A stretch of DNA of 64,000 nt from Aminobacter aminovorans (GTDB taxonomy: Bacteria; Pseudomonadota; Alphaproteobacteria; Rhizobiales; Rhizobiaceae), in the NCBI RefSeq assembly GCF_900445235.1, contig NZ_UFSM01000003.1, positions 1-64,000 on the forward strand. Reading direction: 5' to 3'. Below the pieces are notes generated by a model. The model did no database searches. It saw only the letters and a list, made by a program, of their open reading frames with translations, and was not told where the DNA came from. Below are positions 51,594-62,054 of the stretch, piece by piece. The translations under genes and the position numbers were made by a program. Numbering within the stretch: the stretch's first letter is position 1; the number at the start of each line of letters is the position of its first letter.

Positions 51594-52366
51594 GCACCGC
51601 CCCCGTTGGACGCGATTCGCAGCGCGATACCCGCGCTTTCGAGCATCTTGGCATGCTGGTCAGACAGGCCTTCATCGGTGATGACCATGGCCAGCCGCGT
51701 CAGCGGCAGGGCGACATTACGGGCATGGATCGAGAACTTGCGGCTGTCGGCCAGGACGACGATCTGGTCGGCGTTGTGGCTGAGCTCCTGGATCGAGCGC
51801 ACCATCAGCGGATGCGATTCAAGTAGGCCATCAGGGCTGATCCCCTGCGCGCCGAGGAAGAACTTGGAGGCATAGAAGTTGATCGGCTGCGACGGCGAGT
51901 AGATGACCCGGGGCTCGCGATGCAGCTCGCCACCCGCCAAGGTCAGGCTGCACTTGCCGTGCTCGCCGAGATAGCCCGCCAACGGCATGGAGTTGGTGAA
52001 CAGGCGGACATTGCGATCGGCCAGCTTGACGCCCAGATGAAAGCAGGTCGAACCGCCATTGACGATGACCGCATCGCCGTCGGCGACCATAGTCGCGGCC
52101 AGTTCGGCGATCAGCCGCTTGGGCTCGACCGCGAGGTCGCGGTTCTCGTCATAAGGACGAGCGAATGCGGTCCCCTGAGCCGCGCTATCCAGCGCGGAGA
52201 TGCCGCCATAGACCTTTCGGGCACTGCCCGCCTCATCGATCTTGTCGATGTCGCGCCGCACGGTGGCTGCGGAAACGCCGAGATGCTCCTGCAGATCACG
52301 CACAGACGCAAAAGGCCGGTCGCGCAAAAGCTCGATGATCTGCCGCTGGCGGACCAGGTCGTTCAC
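51590..52366 (-). CDS. rhaR: DeoR-family regulator of the rhamnose operon
   Basis: 258 aa from the GTG at 52366, which has GGGAGG 7 nt upstream; an ATG at 52381 lies over that ribosome site and is less likely. DeoR helix-turn-helix (about 18-55, VRDLQEHLGVSAATVRRDIDKIDEAG) and C-terminal sugar-phosphate-binding DeoRC domain (about 80-235, ADGDAVIVNGGSTCFHLG, LTLAGGELHREPRVIYSPS). It starts the minus-strand rha operon and is divergent from rhaD. Confidence 0.9.
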   Translation of the reverse strand: MNDLVRQRQIIELLRDRPFASVRDLQEHLGVSAATVRRDIDKIDEAGSARKVYGGISALDSAAQGTAFARPYDENRDLAVEPKRLIAELAATMVADGDAVIVNGGSTCFHLGVKLADRNVRLFTNSMPLAGYLGEHGKCSLTLAGGELHREPRVIYSPSQPINFYASKFFLGAQGISPDGLLESHPLMVRSIQELSHNADQIVVLADSRKFSIHARNVALPLTRLAMVITDEGLSDQHAKMLESAGIALRIASNGGGA

Positions 52367-52416
52367 GAAAACACCTCCCATGGCTTCGCGAAAAGGCTAT
52401 GCCATGAGCTAACTTA

Positions 52417-52451
52417 CGCAAATCGATTTGATGCGCAAGCGATTTGTGATG
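52417..52451. promoter_or_regulatory. Direct repeat, candidate RhaR operator
   Basis: CGCAAATCGATTTGATG (52417-52433) is followed immediately by CGCAAGCGATTTGTGATG (52434-52451), two near-identical copies differing by a base change and one insertion. They lie in the 234-bp region between rhaR and rhaD. DeoR-type regulators often use such repeats. Confidence 0.5.
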
Positions 52452-52522
52452 AAAATTGCTCATACTGCGCTGCAACTAGATCATGATGCGACGCACAATG
52501 ATTTAGTTCGCTCTTTTTACGA

Positions 52523-52560
52523 TTGACAAACCGCATGGCTTGGCCTGATTTTACGGCCAA
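52523..52560 (+). promoter_or_regulatory. rhaD: Candidate rhaD promoter with inverted repeat
   Basis: TTGACA at 52523-52528 is a consensus -35; the -10 is not clear (a weak TGATTT-like element follows at 17 bp spacing). An inverted repeat TTGGCC / GGCCAA (52540-52560) overlaps the expected start, a position for repression. The rhaD ATG is 40 bp downstream. Confidence 0.4.
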
Positions 52561-52600
52561 ACGAGAGCGGCGCCCGATCTCGCGCCGGGAGGAATCCGAC

Positions 52601-54703
<2,103 letters not shown>

Positions 54704-54811
54704 TCCTGTCGGACCAATTCCCTGAGCCGAGCCAAGTCGGCAAGTGGGAGCCGAGGGCAGGTCATCGAGGTGATGGCGCCAGGCCTTGCTGCCAATCGCG
54801 GTCTACGAGAA

Positions 54812-54848
54812 ACAAGCGCCACGGGGCGGGGGATTCCGTGGCGCTTGT
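54812..54848. terminator. 13-bp perfect inverted repeat between rhaD and DUF1344
   Basis: Arms ACAAGCGCCACGG and CCGTGGCGCTTGT with an 11-nt loop, between the convergent rhaD and DUF1344 genes, 109 bp after rhaD. No T-run follows on either strand, so it may act as a weak bidirectional terminator or mRNA stabiliser. Confidence 0.6.
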
Positions 54849-54867
54849 CCCGTCCGAGCTGATACGA

Positions 54868-55110
54868 CTAGTACGACTTCAGCACGGCGGTAACGCGGTC
54901 TCCTTCGCCATTCAGCTGGATCGACACTTTCTCGCCAGCCTGCAGCGCTGGCACGGCGACGTCACGCGGCACCGTAAAGCTCCTGCCGTTTTCAAGCGTT
55001 ATGACGCGAACGTCATGGTTGTAGCTGGCGACGACGCCGTCGCTGGAGGCGGCGAATGCCACGCCGGCGGTGAGCGCGATGGACGACGCGATGAGGAGGA
55101 TGGTCTTCAT
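54868..55110 (-). CDS. Small secreted DUF1344-like protein
   Basis: 80 aa starting at MKTILLIASSIAL with a signal peptide ending in VAFA. The mature part (VVASYNHDVRVITLENGRSFTVPRDVAVPAL) is a short beta-domain resembling DUF1344 proteins of alphaproteobacteria. GACCTCCC-like complement (GGGAGGTC on the other strand) precedes the ATG. Function unknown. Confidence 0.75.
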   Translation of the reverse strand: MKTILLIASSIALTAGVAFAASSDGVVASYNHDVRVITLENGRSFTVPRDVAVPALQAGEKVSIQLNGEGDRVTAVLKSY

Positions 55111-55319
55111 TTGGGAGGTCTTTCCGTTTCTTGGACAAAGGTGGGGCGTTGTCCGGCATCGCTGGGATGTCCGGACTGCTGCTCGCACCAGAGTTTTTCG
55201 TGAGGGTTTGACTGCGGTCGGATGACCGGAGCCACAAACCTGCCGCCTGGCAGCAGGTCATCGTCGATTTCAGTCAGGCATTTTCCGTCTCCAATGTTCA
55301 TCGGCTTTCGAGCCGTCAT
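55107..55319 (-). CDS. Possible small protein coupled to DUF1344
   Basis: 70 codons (MTARKPMNIGDGKCLTEIDD...) whose stop overlaps the DUF1344 ATG (ATGA). It is hydrophilic with two cysteines and reasonable codon use, but has no clear ribosome site at the first Met; a second Met lies six codons in. I recognise no family. The palindrome at 55331-55349 lies just upstream of its start. Confidence 0.38.
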   Translation of the reverse strand: MTARKPMNIGDGKCLTEIDDDLLPGGRFVAPVIRPQSNPHEKLWCEQQSGHPSDAGQRPTFVQETERPPK

Positions 55320-55330
55320 TGAAGGCTGCT

Positions 55331-55349
55331 CTTTCCAGTCACTGGAAAG
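55331..55349. promoter_or_regulatory. Perfect 9-bp operator palindrome
   Basis: CTTTCCAGT and ACTGGAAAG around a single C. It is typical in size and symmetry of TetR-family operators of RND pump genes. Confidence 0.6.
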
Positions 55350-55477
55350 TCAAGTCGTCAATTCACGATCTTTCCGCCGGTCCTTTCGACTGCACCTTGG
55401 GGGCGGTCAGCGGACGCTCGCTGCGTCCACCGCCAAAAAAAGCGAGGGCGCATAGCCGGCAACAAAGACGGTTGACC

Positions 55478-55492
55478 TTCCAGTCACCGGAA
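55478..55492 (+). promoter_or_regulatory. Second operator copy overlapping the RND promoter
   Basis: TTCCAGT and ACCGGAA around a C, one mismatch from a perfect repeat and nearly the same core as 55331-55349. It lies directly after TTGACC (55472-55477), a plausible -35, with a weak CCTAGC at 17 bp as -10. Binding here would block the polymerase. Confidence 0.55.
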
Positions 55493-55564
55493 ACCCTAGC
55501 GTCGCCACAAATCATCCAGCGGCGTCGTTACGGGCGTCGCGCATCTGTCTGCGAGGCACACCAA

Positions 55565-56764
55565 ATGACTGGAAAGACAAGAATGTTGCTGTTGGCCACG
55601 GTGGCCGTCGGCGCTCCCACATGGCTCATGCAGGCAGGCGATGGGCCGGCCTATGTCAGGCAGGCAATGGCGTCGGTGGAGGCCGCACCGCCACCGCCGC
55701 CGCCACAGGTTCCGGTAGCCGAAGTCGTCACCCGCGTGCTTGCGCCGGCGTCCGAGTTCACCGGTGTCGTTGCCGCTGTCAGGACCGTCGAGCTGCGTCC
55801 GCGGGTTGGCGGGGTCATCGAAACCGTCAGCGTGCCGGAGGGGGGGCTCGTCGAACGTGGCCAGCTGCTTTTCCAGATCGATCCACGGCCGTTCGAGGTC
55901 GCGCTACAGAGTGCCGAAGCGCAACTGCGCCGGGCAACGGTCCTGCTCGAGCAGGCCAAGGTCGACCTCGAACGGTCGCAGCGCCTGGCCCCGAAGGGTG
56001 CGATTCCCGCAAAGACGCTGGACGATGATGTTGCGAGCAAACGCGAGCGGGAAGCCCAGGTCGAGGAGGCGCAAGCCGTCGTCGCTGCAGCTAAGCTGGA
56101 CCTGTCCTACACCCGCGTGACCGCGCCGATCTCGGGCCGCGTCGACAGGGTGTTAGTGACGGAGGGCAACCTGGTTGTCGGTGCGTTGGGGGCCGCGACG
56201 TTGCTGACGACGATCGTTTCAGTCGATCCTGCCCATGTCTACTTCGACATCGACGAGGCAACCTACCTGGGTTTCCGGCCTGAAGGAGCGGCATTCGTGT
56301 CTCCGGCGCCTGTTGCTGTCGGGCTGACCGGCGAGGACGGCTTTCCCCATGCCGGCGCCCTCGATTTTCTCGGCAACCGAGTCGATCGCAGCACTGGTAC
56401 GATAAGGGCGCGCGCCATGCTGGCCAATGCCGACGGCCGGCTGACGCCAGGCCTGTTCGCAAGGGTGAAGCTCGCCACGAGTGCCGCCCGCGAGACCGTC
56501 CTCATCGATGACCAGGCGGTCGGCACCGACCAGGGCCGGCGCTACGTGCTGGTGCTGGCTGCCGGCGACATGGTCGAATACCGACCGGTCGAACTGGGGG
56601 CGATGGTCGACGGGTTGCGCGTCGTCGAGCATGGCCTCAGCGGTGGCGAGACGATCATCATCAAGGGACTGGTGCGACCGGGCATGCAGGTGGCGCCAAA
56701 CCGGATCGCGATGGCACCTGTCGCGGCCTCCGTTGATGGCGCCAGCTTGGAGGCGCGTCGATGA
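55565..56764 (+). CDS. RND efflux periplasmic adaptor (MFP)
   Basis: 399 aa starting at MTGKTRMLLLATVA; upstream in-frame codons cross the operators and are rejected. An N-terminal membrane anchor or signal (about 5-20), a Pro-rich linker (APPPPPPQVPV), lipoyl-like half domains (LRPRVGGVIETVSVPEGGLVERGQLLFQID region about 78-106), an alpha-hairpin (about 112-175) and beta-barrel and membrane-proximal domains follow. It links an RND pump to an outer-membrane channel. The pump gene overlaps its end by 4 bp. Confidence 0.9.
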   Translation: MTGKTRMLLLATVAVGAPTWLMQAGDGPAYVRQAMASVEAAPPPPPPQVPVAEVVTRVLAPASEFTGVVAAVRTVELRPRVGGVIETVSVPEGGLVERGQLLFQIDPRPFEVALQSAEAQLRRATVLLEQAKVDLERSQRLAPKGAIPAKTLDDDVASKREREAQVEEAQAVVAAAKLDLSYTRVTAPISGRVDRVLVTEGNLVVGALGAATLLTTIVSVDPAHVYFDIDEATYLGFRPEGAAFVSPAPVAVGLTGEDGFPHAGALDFLGNRVDRSTGTIRARAMLANADGRLTPGLFARVKLATSAARETVLIDDQAVGTDQGRRYVLVLAAGDMVEYRPVELGAMVDGLRVVEHGLSGGETIIIKGLVRPGMQVAPNRIAMAPVAASVDGASLEARR

Positions 56765-59700
56765 ACCTACCTCACTTCTTCATCAACCGCCCGATCTTCG
56801 CCATCGTGCTGTCGGCGCTCATGCTGATTGCGGGCGCCTTGGCACTGTTCCGCCTGTCGCTCAGCGAATACCCTGCCGTCACCCCGCCCACCGTCCAGGT
56901 GTCGGCGAGCTATCCGGGCGCCAGTCCCGAAGTGATCGCCGAGACTGTTGCCTCGCCGCTCGAACAGTCGATCAACGGCGTCGAAGGCATGCTCTACATG
57001 AGTTCGCAAGCAGCCACCGACGGGCGGATGACTTTGACCGTGACCTTCGCCCAGGGCACCGATCCCGACATGGCGCAGATCCAGGTGCAGAACCGCGTGT
57101 CGCGGGCCCTGCCGCGCCTGCCCGAGGAAGTCCAGCGCATCGGCGTTGTCACCCAGAAGACCTCACCCGACATCCTGATGGTCGTTCACCTGGTGTCGCC
57201 GGACAAGCGCTACGATCCGCTCTACATCTCCAACTTCGCCAGCCTGCAGGTGCGCGACACGCTCTCCCGCCTGCCCGGTGTCGGCGACGTGATCGTCTGG
57301 GGGGCGGGCGAATATGCCATGCGCGTCTGGCTCGACCCGGCCAAGGTGGCGGCGCGCGGCATGACGGCGGGCGACGTGGTCGGCGCCATTCGCGAACAGA
57401 ATGTACAGGTCGCCGCAGGCGCGATCGGCCAGCAGCCGTCTCGGGAGGCCAGCTTCCAGGTCACCGTAAGTGCTGTGGGTCGGCTGACCAGCGAGGAGCA
57501 GTTCGGTGAGATCATCATCAAGACGGGCGCGGACGGCCAGGTCGTGCGCCTGCGCGACGTCGCCCGCATTGGCCTTGGCGCCGACGGTTATGCGCTGCGC
57601 AGCCTGCTCGACGGCGAACCGGCGGTTGCCCTGCAGATCATCCAGCGTCCGGGGGCGAATGCGCTTGATGTCTCAAGCGCGGTCCGCGCCGAAATGCAAC
57701 GCCTGCAGGCAGGGTTCCCCGAGGGCCTGGAATATCGCATCGCCTATGACCCGACCGTCTTTGTCCGGGCGTCGCTGGCGGCCGTCGTGCAGACCTTGCT
57801 CGAGGCCATCGCCCTCGTCGTGATCGTCGTCGTGCTGTTCCTGCAGAGCTGGCGCGCCTCGATCATCCCGCTTGTCGCAGTGCCAATCTCGCTCGTCGGC
57901 ACGCTGGCGGTGATGTACCTCCTCGGTTTCTCGCTCAACACGCTGTCGCTGTTCGGCCTGGTACTGTCGATCGGCATCGTTGTCGACGATGCCATCGTCG
58001 TCGTCGAGAATGTCGAACGCCACATAGGGCTGGGCGAGACGCCGAAGGAGGCGGCGCGCAGGGCGATGGATGAGGTCACGGCGCCGATCATCGCCATCAC
58101 TTCGGTGCTCGCGGCCGTGTTCATACCCTCGGCCTTCCTGTCCGGCCTGCAGGGCGAGTTCTACCGCCAGTTCGCGGTGACTATCGCCATCTCGACCGTG
58201 CTGTCGGCGATCAATTCGCTGACGCTGTCGCCGGCGCTCGCAGCTATGCTTTTGAAGCCGCACCATGGCGAAGGCCGCCACGACTGGCTGACTCGCGCCA
58301 TCGACTTCCTGTTTGGACGGTTCTTCCGAGTCTTCAACCGCTTCTTTGACAGCACCTCGAACGCCTATGTCGGAGCGGCGCGCCGCGCCATCCGCATCAG
58401 CGGCGTGGTGTTCCTGGCCTATGCCGGATTGCTGGGCGCGACCTATCTCGGCTTCCAGAGCATCCCCGGCGGCTTCGTACCGGCACAGGACAAATACTAT
58501 CTTGTCGGCATCGCCCAGCTGCCCTCCGGTGCATCGCTTGACCGCACCGAATCCGTGGTCAGGGAAATGTCGAAGATCGCCTTGGCCGAGCCTGGCGTCG
58601 AAAGCGTCGTCGCTTTTCCCGGCCTTTCGGTCAACGGCTTCGTCAATTTGCCCAACGCCGCCGTGGTCTTTGCCATGCTCGACCCGTTCGATCAGCGCAA
58701 GGATCGGTCACTTTCGGCCAACGCCATCGCCGGTCGCCTGATGAGCAAGTACAGCCAGATCCCGGACGGCTTCGTCGGCATCTTCCCGCCACCGCCCGTA
58801 CCCGGCCTTGGCACGACCGGCGGTTTCAAGCTGCAGATCGAGGATCGCGCCGGCCTCGGCCTCGACGCTCTTGCGAAAGTGCAAAGCGAGGTCATGGCCA
58901 AGGCTGCCGCAGCCCCCGAACTCGCGGGCATGATGGCGAGTTTCCAGGTCAACGCGCCACAGGTCCAGGTGGACATCGATCGCGTCAAGGCAAAGACCCA
59001 GCATGTGCCGCTGACAGGCATATTCGAAACCCTGCAGGTCAATCTCGGTTCGCTCTATGCCAACGACTTTAACCGCTTCGGTCGCACCTATCGCGTCATC
59101 GTGCAGGCGGACGCGCCGTTCCGCGCCGAGGTGGACGATATCGCTCGCCTGAAGGTTCGAAATGCCTCAGGCGAAATGGTGCCGCTGGCGGCATTGGCGA
59201 CGATCGCCGCGAGCTCCGGCCCAGATCGCGTGATGCACTATAACGGCTATTCCTCGGTCGACATAACAGGAGGACCGGCCGCAGGCTATTCGTCCGGCCA
59301 GGCCACCGATGCCATCGAACGGATCATGAAGGAGACATTGCCGGCCGGCATGGCTTTCGAGTGGACCGACCTGATCTTTCAGGAAAAGCAAGCAGGCAAC
59401 ACCGCCATGATCGTCTTCCCGCTCGCGGTTTTGCTCGCCTTCCTGATCCTGGCCGCGCAATACAACAGCTGGTCCTTGCCCTTCGCGGTACTGCTGATCG
59501 CGCCGCTGGCGCTACTCTCCGCGATATCAGGGGTCTGGTTCTCGGGCGGCGACAACAACATCTTCACCCAGATCGCCTTCGTCGTCCTTGTCGGCCTTGC
59601 CGCCAAGAACGCGATCCTCATCGTCGAGTTCGCCCATGAGGAGGAAAGGAAAGGGCGCGATCCCCTGGCCGCGGTCCTCGAAGCCGCGCGCCTGCGCCTC

Positions 59701-59922
59701 CGTCCGATCCTGATGACTTCGCTCGCCTTCATCGCCGGCGTGGTACCACTGGTCATTGCGACGGGCGCCGGCGCCGAGATGCGCCACGCCATGGGCGTCG
59801 CCGTGTTCGCCGGCATGTTGGGGGTGACGCTGTTCGGCCTGATCCTGACGCCAGTCTTCTACGTCGCAGTCAGGCGGCTGGTGCTGCGGCGGCGTAGCGC
59901 AGAAGCCGAGCGGGTCCGGTAG
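56761..59922 (+). CDS. RND-family multidrug efflux pump (HAE1 type)
   Basis: 1053 aa of AcrB/MexB length. N-terminal start MNLPHFFINRPIFAIVLSALMLIAG; 12 helices expected in two halves. The proton relay is intact: Asp-Asp in GIVVDDAIVVVENVER (TM4) and Lys in VLVGLAAKNAILIVEFA (TM10). Large periplasmic loops contain the porter and docking domains. The outer-membrane channel (TolC type) is not in the window. Substrate unknown. Confidence 0.93.
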   Translation: MNLPHFFINRPIFAIVLSALMLIAGALALFRLSLSEYPAVTPPTVQVSASYPGASPEVIAETVASPLEQSINGVEGMLYMSSQAATDGRMTLTVTFAQGTDPDMAQIQVQNRVSRALPRLPEEVQRIGVVTQKTSPDILMVVHLVSPDKRYDPLYISNFASLQVRDTLSRLPGVGDVIVWGAGEYAMRVWLDPAKVAARGMTAGDVVGAIREQNVQVAAGAIGQQPSREASFQVTVSAVGRLTSEEQFGEIIIKTGADGQVVRLRDVARIGLGADGYALRSLLDGEPAVALQIIQRPGANALDVSSAVRAEMQRLQAGFPEGLEYRIAYDPTVFVRASLAAVVQTLLEAIALVVIVVVLFLQSWRASIIPLVAVPISLVGTLAVMYLLGFSLNTLSLFGLVLSIGIVVDDAIVVVENVERHIGLGETPKEAARRAMDEVTAPIIAITSVLAAVFIPSAFLSGLQGEFYRQFAVTIAISTVLSAINSLTLSPALAAMLLKPHHGEGRHDWLTRAIDFLFGRFFRVFNRFFDSTSNAYVGAARRAIRISGVVFLAYAGLLGATYLGFQSIPGGFVPAQDKYYLVGIAQLPSGASLDRTESVVREMSKIALAEPGVESVVAFPGLSVNGFVNLPNAAVVFAMLDPFDQRKDRSLSANAIAGRLMSKYSQIPDGFVGIFPPPPVPGLGTTGGFKLQIEDRAGLGLDALAKVQSEVMAKAAAAPELAGMMASFQVNAPQVQVDIDRVKAKTQHVPLTGIFETLQVNLGSLYANDFNRFGRTYRVIVQADAPFRAEVDDIARLKVRNASGEMVPLAALATIAASSGPDRVMHYNGYSSVDITGGPAAGYSSGQATDAIERIMKETLPAGMAFEWTDLIFQEKQAGNTAMIVFPLAVLLAFLILAAQYNSWSLPFAVLLIAPLALLSAISGVWFSGGDNNIFTQIAFVVLVGLAAKNAILIVEFAHEEERKGRDPLAAVLEAARLRLRPILMTSLAFIAGVVPLVIATGAGAEMRHAMGVAVFAGMLGVTLFGLILTPVFYVAVRRLVLRRRSAEAERVR

Positions 59923-59959
59923 CAACCCTCCGGACAGTAACCAGACGTGGCCGCAAAAC

Positions 59960-60520
59960 CCTGCAGGCCATTCATTCGGACTGAAACTGGCGCTGGCTGC
60001 TCGCTCGATCCCTTGTCGAGCGTCAGCACGTTGGGGTTGCCTTGGACATCGGCCGTCGATCCTGACCACATCAAGCCAGCGCCGGGGCAGGACGACGCAG
60101 TTGGCGCGCATTTCCGGATTAAGCGCGACAGTTGCAAGGCAGACCCCGCGCGCGGTGTAGATTTCAGCACGTCACCTTGGTCGAGGCTGCGGCGCGCGGC
60201 CGTGTCCGGATGCAGGCGGCAAACCTCGCATCCTCGAACCTTGTGGACGCAGACCTCGGCCGAGGCGTCGCTCCGGCCGTTCAGCAGGTGCCACGGTTGT
60301 GGTGAGATCAGGTGCAATTCATCCGCTTGCGCCCGCCCCTGCCATTCGACAGGCTCGCGCCATTCGGGTGTGTCCGAAAGCTCCGCCATCCCCATCGCGC
60401 CAATGGCCATCTCGATCCTGCCGGACGGGGTCTTCAGGGGATTTGCCTCAGGATCGCGTACGAAGGCCTCGGAAACATACCGTCTTATGGCGGGAAGTTG
60501 TCGTGCGGTTATTACCCAGA
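59960..60520 (-). pseudogene. Decayed C-terminal fragment of a molybdopterin oxidoreductase (biotin/TMAO/DMSO reductase family)
   Basis: On the minus strand the frame reads RRYVSEAFVRDPEANPLKTP, SGRIEM, ADELHLISPQPWHLLNGR, SDAS, KVRGCEVCRLHPDTAARRSL, DQGDV. This is the end of a BisC/DorA-type enzyme. A 1-bp shift near 60160 continues it in another frame (IYTARGVCLATVALNPEMRA, NCVVLP). The original frame returns with DVQGNPNVLTLDKGSSE. There is no start, and a stop lies upstream at about 60520. Two frameshifts and the missing N-terminal two thirds indicate a remnant. Confidence 0.75.
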
Positions 60521-60539
60521 ATCAATGCCATAACCGCAC
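60503..60539. repeat. 10-bp inverted repeat upstream of the recombinase gene
   Basis: Arms GTGCGGTTAT and ATAACCGCAC separated by 17 nt, at the edge of the molybdoenzyme remnant. It may be a recombination arm site or simply a stem. The spacing is too wide for a core site. Confidence 0.5.
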
Positions 60540-60563
60540 TGCCTGTCATACCTGCACAATGAT

Positions 60564-60582
60564 CGATAATGTTGCATTATCG
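60564..60582. promoter_or_regulatory. 8-bp palindrome before the tyrosine recombinase
   Basis: CGATAATG and CATTATCG around TTG, 18 bp before the recombinase start. It is AT-rich and could be an autoregulatory operator or a recombinase binding site. Confidence 0.45.
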
Positions 60583-60600
60583 CTCATTTGATGGCCTACT

Positions 60601-61857
60601 GTGAAAATGGCCTCTAATGTCGAGCAAAATCCGGAAAACCATACCAAACTGCACTCTCCTCGACGAGAGAGCACGTCTGAAAACGCTGTTCTGGACGGGA
60701 ACAGCCCCGCTGATGCCGTTTCCATCGATGCCTTGCCCGACATCGTCGATGTCGTGATGGCCATGGGCCGGCAAGCCGAGCGGGCGCTCGAGCCGGAAGC
60801 CGCCATCGCGTCGGACGGAAACCCCTCCCCTACCCTGCCATCTGTCGACGTCATGCCCGCCGGCGGCCTTGTGGGCCAGCTCGGCGATCTGGCTGAACGG
60901 GCGCGCGGTTATGTCGAGGCGGCCAGTTCCGCCAACACCCGCCGCGCCTATGGTGCCGACTGGAAGCATTTTTCCGACTGGGCCCGGCGCCAGGGTTTTG
61001 CCACCATGCCGCCCGATCCCGAGACCGTCGGGCTCTACATCACCGCACTCGCTTCCGGCGCCGGCGGCGGCGACAAGAAGTCCGTCTCGACCATCGAAAG
61101 ACGGCTCTCCTCGCTCGCCTGGAACTATGCCCAGCGCGGGGCAGAAAAACTCGACCGGAAGCACCGTGCCATCGCCACCGTCATGGCCGGCATCCGCAAC
61201 GCCCATGCCCGCCCTCCCCGACAGAAGGAAGCAATCCTGCCCGAGGATCTGATGGCGATGCTGGAAACGCTCGAACGCGGCACTTTGCGCGGCTTGCGCG
61301 ATCGCGCCATGTTGCTGCTCGGCTTCACCGGTGCGCTGCGCCGCTCGGAGATCGTCGGGCTCGACTGCGGTCGCGACCAGACCGAAGACGGCCGCGGCTG
61401 GATCGAAATCTTTCCCGGCAAGGGCATCCTGGTCACCTTGCGCGGCAAGACCGGCTGGCGCGAGGTCGAGATCGGCCGCGGTTCCGCCGACATTACCTGC
61501 CCGGTCGTGGCTTTGGAGACATGGCTGAGCCTTGCCCGCATTGGCCATGGCCCATTGTTTCGGCGTATCACCGGCGAGGGCAAAAAGGTCGGCACTGAGC
61601 GGCTGAATGACCAGGAAGTCGCCCGTCTGGTCAAGCGCACGGCCCTTGCCGCCGGCGTGCGCGGCGACCTGACCGAGGCTGAACGGACCAGGCTTTTTGC
61701 CGGCCATTCGCTACGCGCCGGCCTCGCCTCATCGGCCGAAGTCGAGGAGCGTTACGTGCAGAAGCAGCTTGGCCATGCCAGCGCCGAAATGACCCGCAAA
61801 TACCAGCGCCGCCGCGACCGCTTCCGCATCAACCTCACCAAAGCGTCAGGATTGTAG
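60601..61857 (+). CDS. Tyrosine recombinase/integrase
   Basis: 418 aa from GTG at 60601 (an ATG two codons later is equally possible; neither has a strong ribosome site). An N-terminal 90-residue extension precedes a SAM-like core-binding domain (about 95-180, SSANTRRAYGADWKHFSDWAR) and catalytic domain (about 200-415). The catalytic residues are visible: Arg in GALRRSEIVGL, HxxR in GHSLRAGLAS, His in LGHASAEM and nucleophile Tyr in TRKYQRR. Similar recombinases lie beside repABC on rhizobial plasmids and may resolve plasmid multimers. Confidence 0.88.
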   Translation: MKMASNVEQNPENHTKLHSPRRESTSENAVLDGNSPADAVSIDALPDIVDVVMAMGRQAERALEPEAAIASDGNPSPTLPSVDVMPAGGLVGQLGDLAERARGYVEAASSANTRRAYGADWKHFSDWARRQGFATMPPDPETVGLYITALASGAGGGDKKSVSTIERRLSSLAWNYAQRGAEKLDRKHRAIATVMAGIRNAHARPPRQKEAILPEDLMAMLETLERGTLRGLRDRAMLLLGFTGALRRSEIVGLDCGRDQTEDGRGWIEIFPGKGILVTLRGKTGWREVEIGRGSADITCPVVALETWLSLARIGHGPLFRRITGEGKKVGTERLNDQEVARLVKRTALAAGVRGDLTEAERTRLFAGHSLRAGLASSAEVEERYVQKQLGHASAEMTRKYQRRRDRFRINLTKASGL

Positions 61858-61954
61858 AGCCGATCCGGCGATTGCTTGTTTGAAGTTCCGTTAAAGGCAT
61901 TCGCAGTCCGCCTCTCACGCTTGTGCAGGCAGTCGCGGCAACTGCTTCCTTGCC

Positions 61955-61977
61955 TTTATGGAGCGTGACTCCATAAA
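61955..61977. repeat. 9-bp inverted repeat with 5-bp spacer, candidate recombination core
   Basis: Arms TTTATGGAG and CTCCATAAA separated by CGTGA. It lies 98 bp after the recombinase gene. Arm length and spacer fit a tyrosine-recombinase core site; no T-run follows, so a terminator role is less likely. Confidence 0.5.
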
Positions 61978-62054
61978 CGGCTGATCACCAGCACAGAACT
62001 AAGCTTGTCTCACGTGACTTACGGGCCCGTTATCAGGACAACGAGGATGTCCAC

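Larger units (their letters stand above)
55111..55564. other. Regulatory intergenic region before the RND adaptor
   Basis: 454 bp. Holds the possible 70-codon gene on the minus strand, two copies of a TTCCAGT/ACTGGAA operator (55331-55349 and 55478-55492), a half-site (ACTGGAAAG at 55568-55576, just inside the adaptor gene) and the adaptor promoter. No TetR-type gene is seen near it. Confidence 0.55.

Noticed and set aside
59947-60591. 214-codon plus-strand frame before the recombinase
   Set aside because: Antisense to the molybdoenzyme remnant, with a Cys/Ser/Arg-rich composition typical of a shadow frame.
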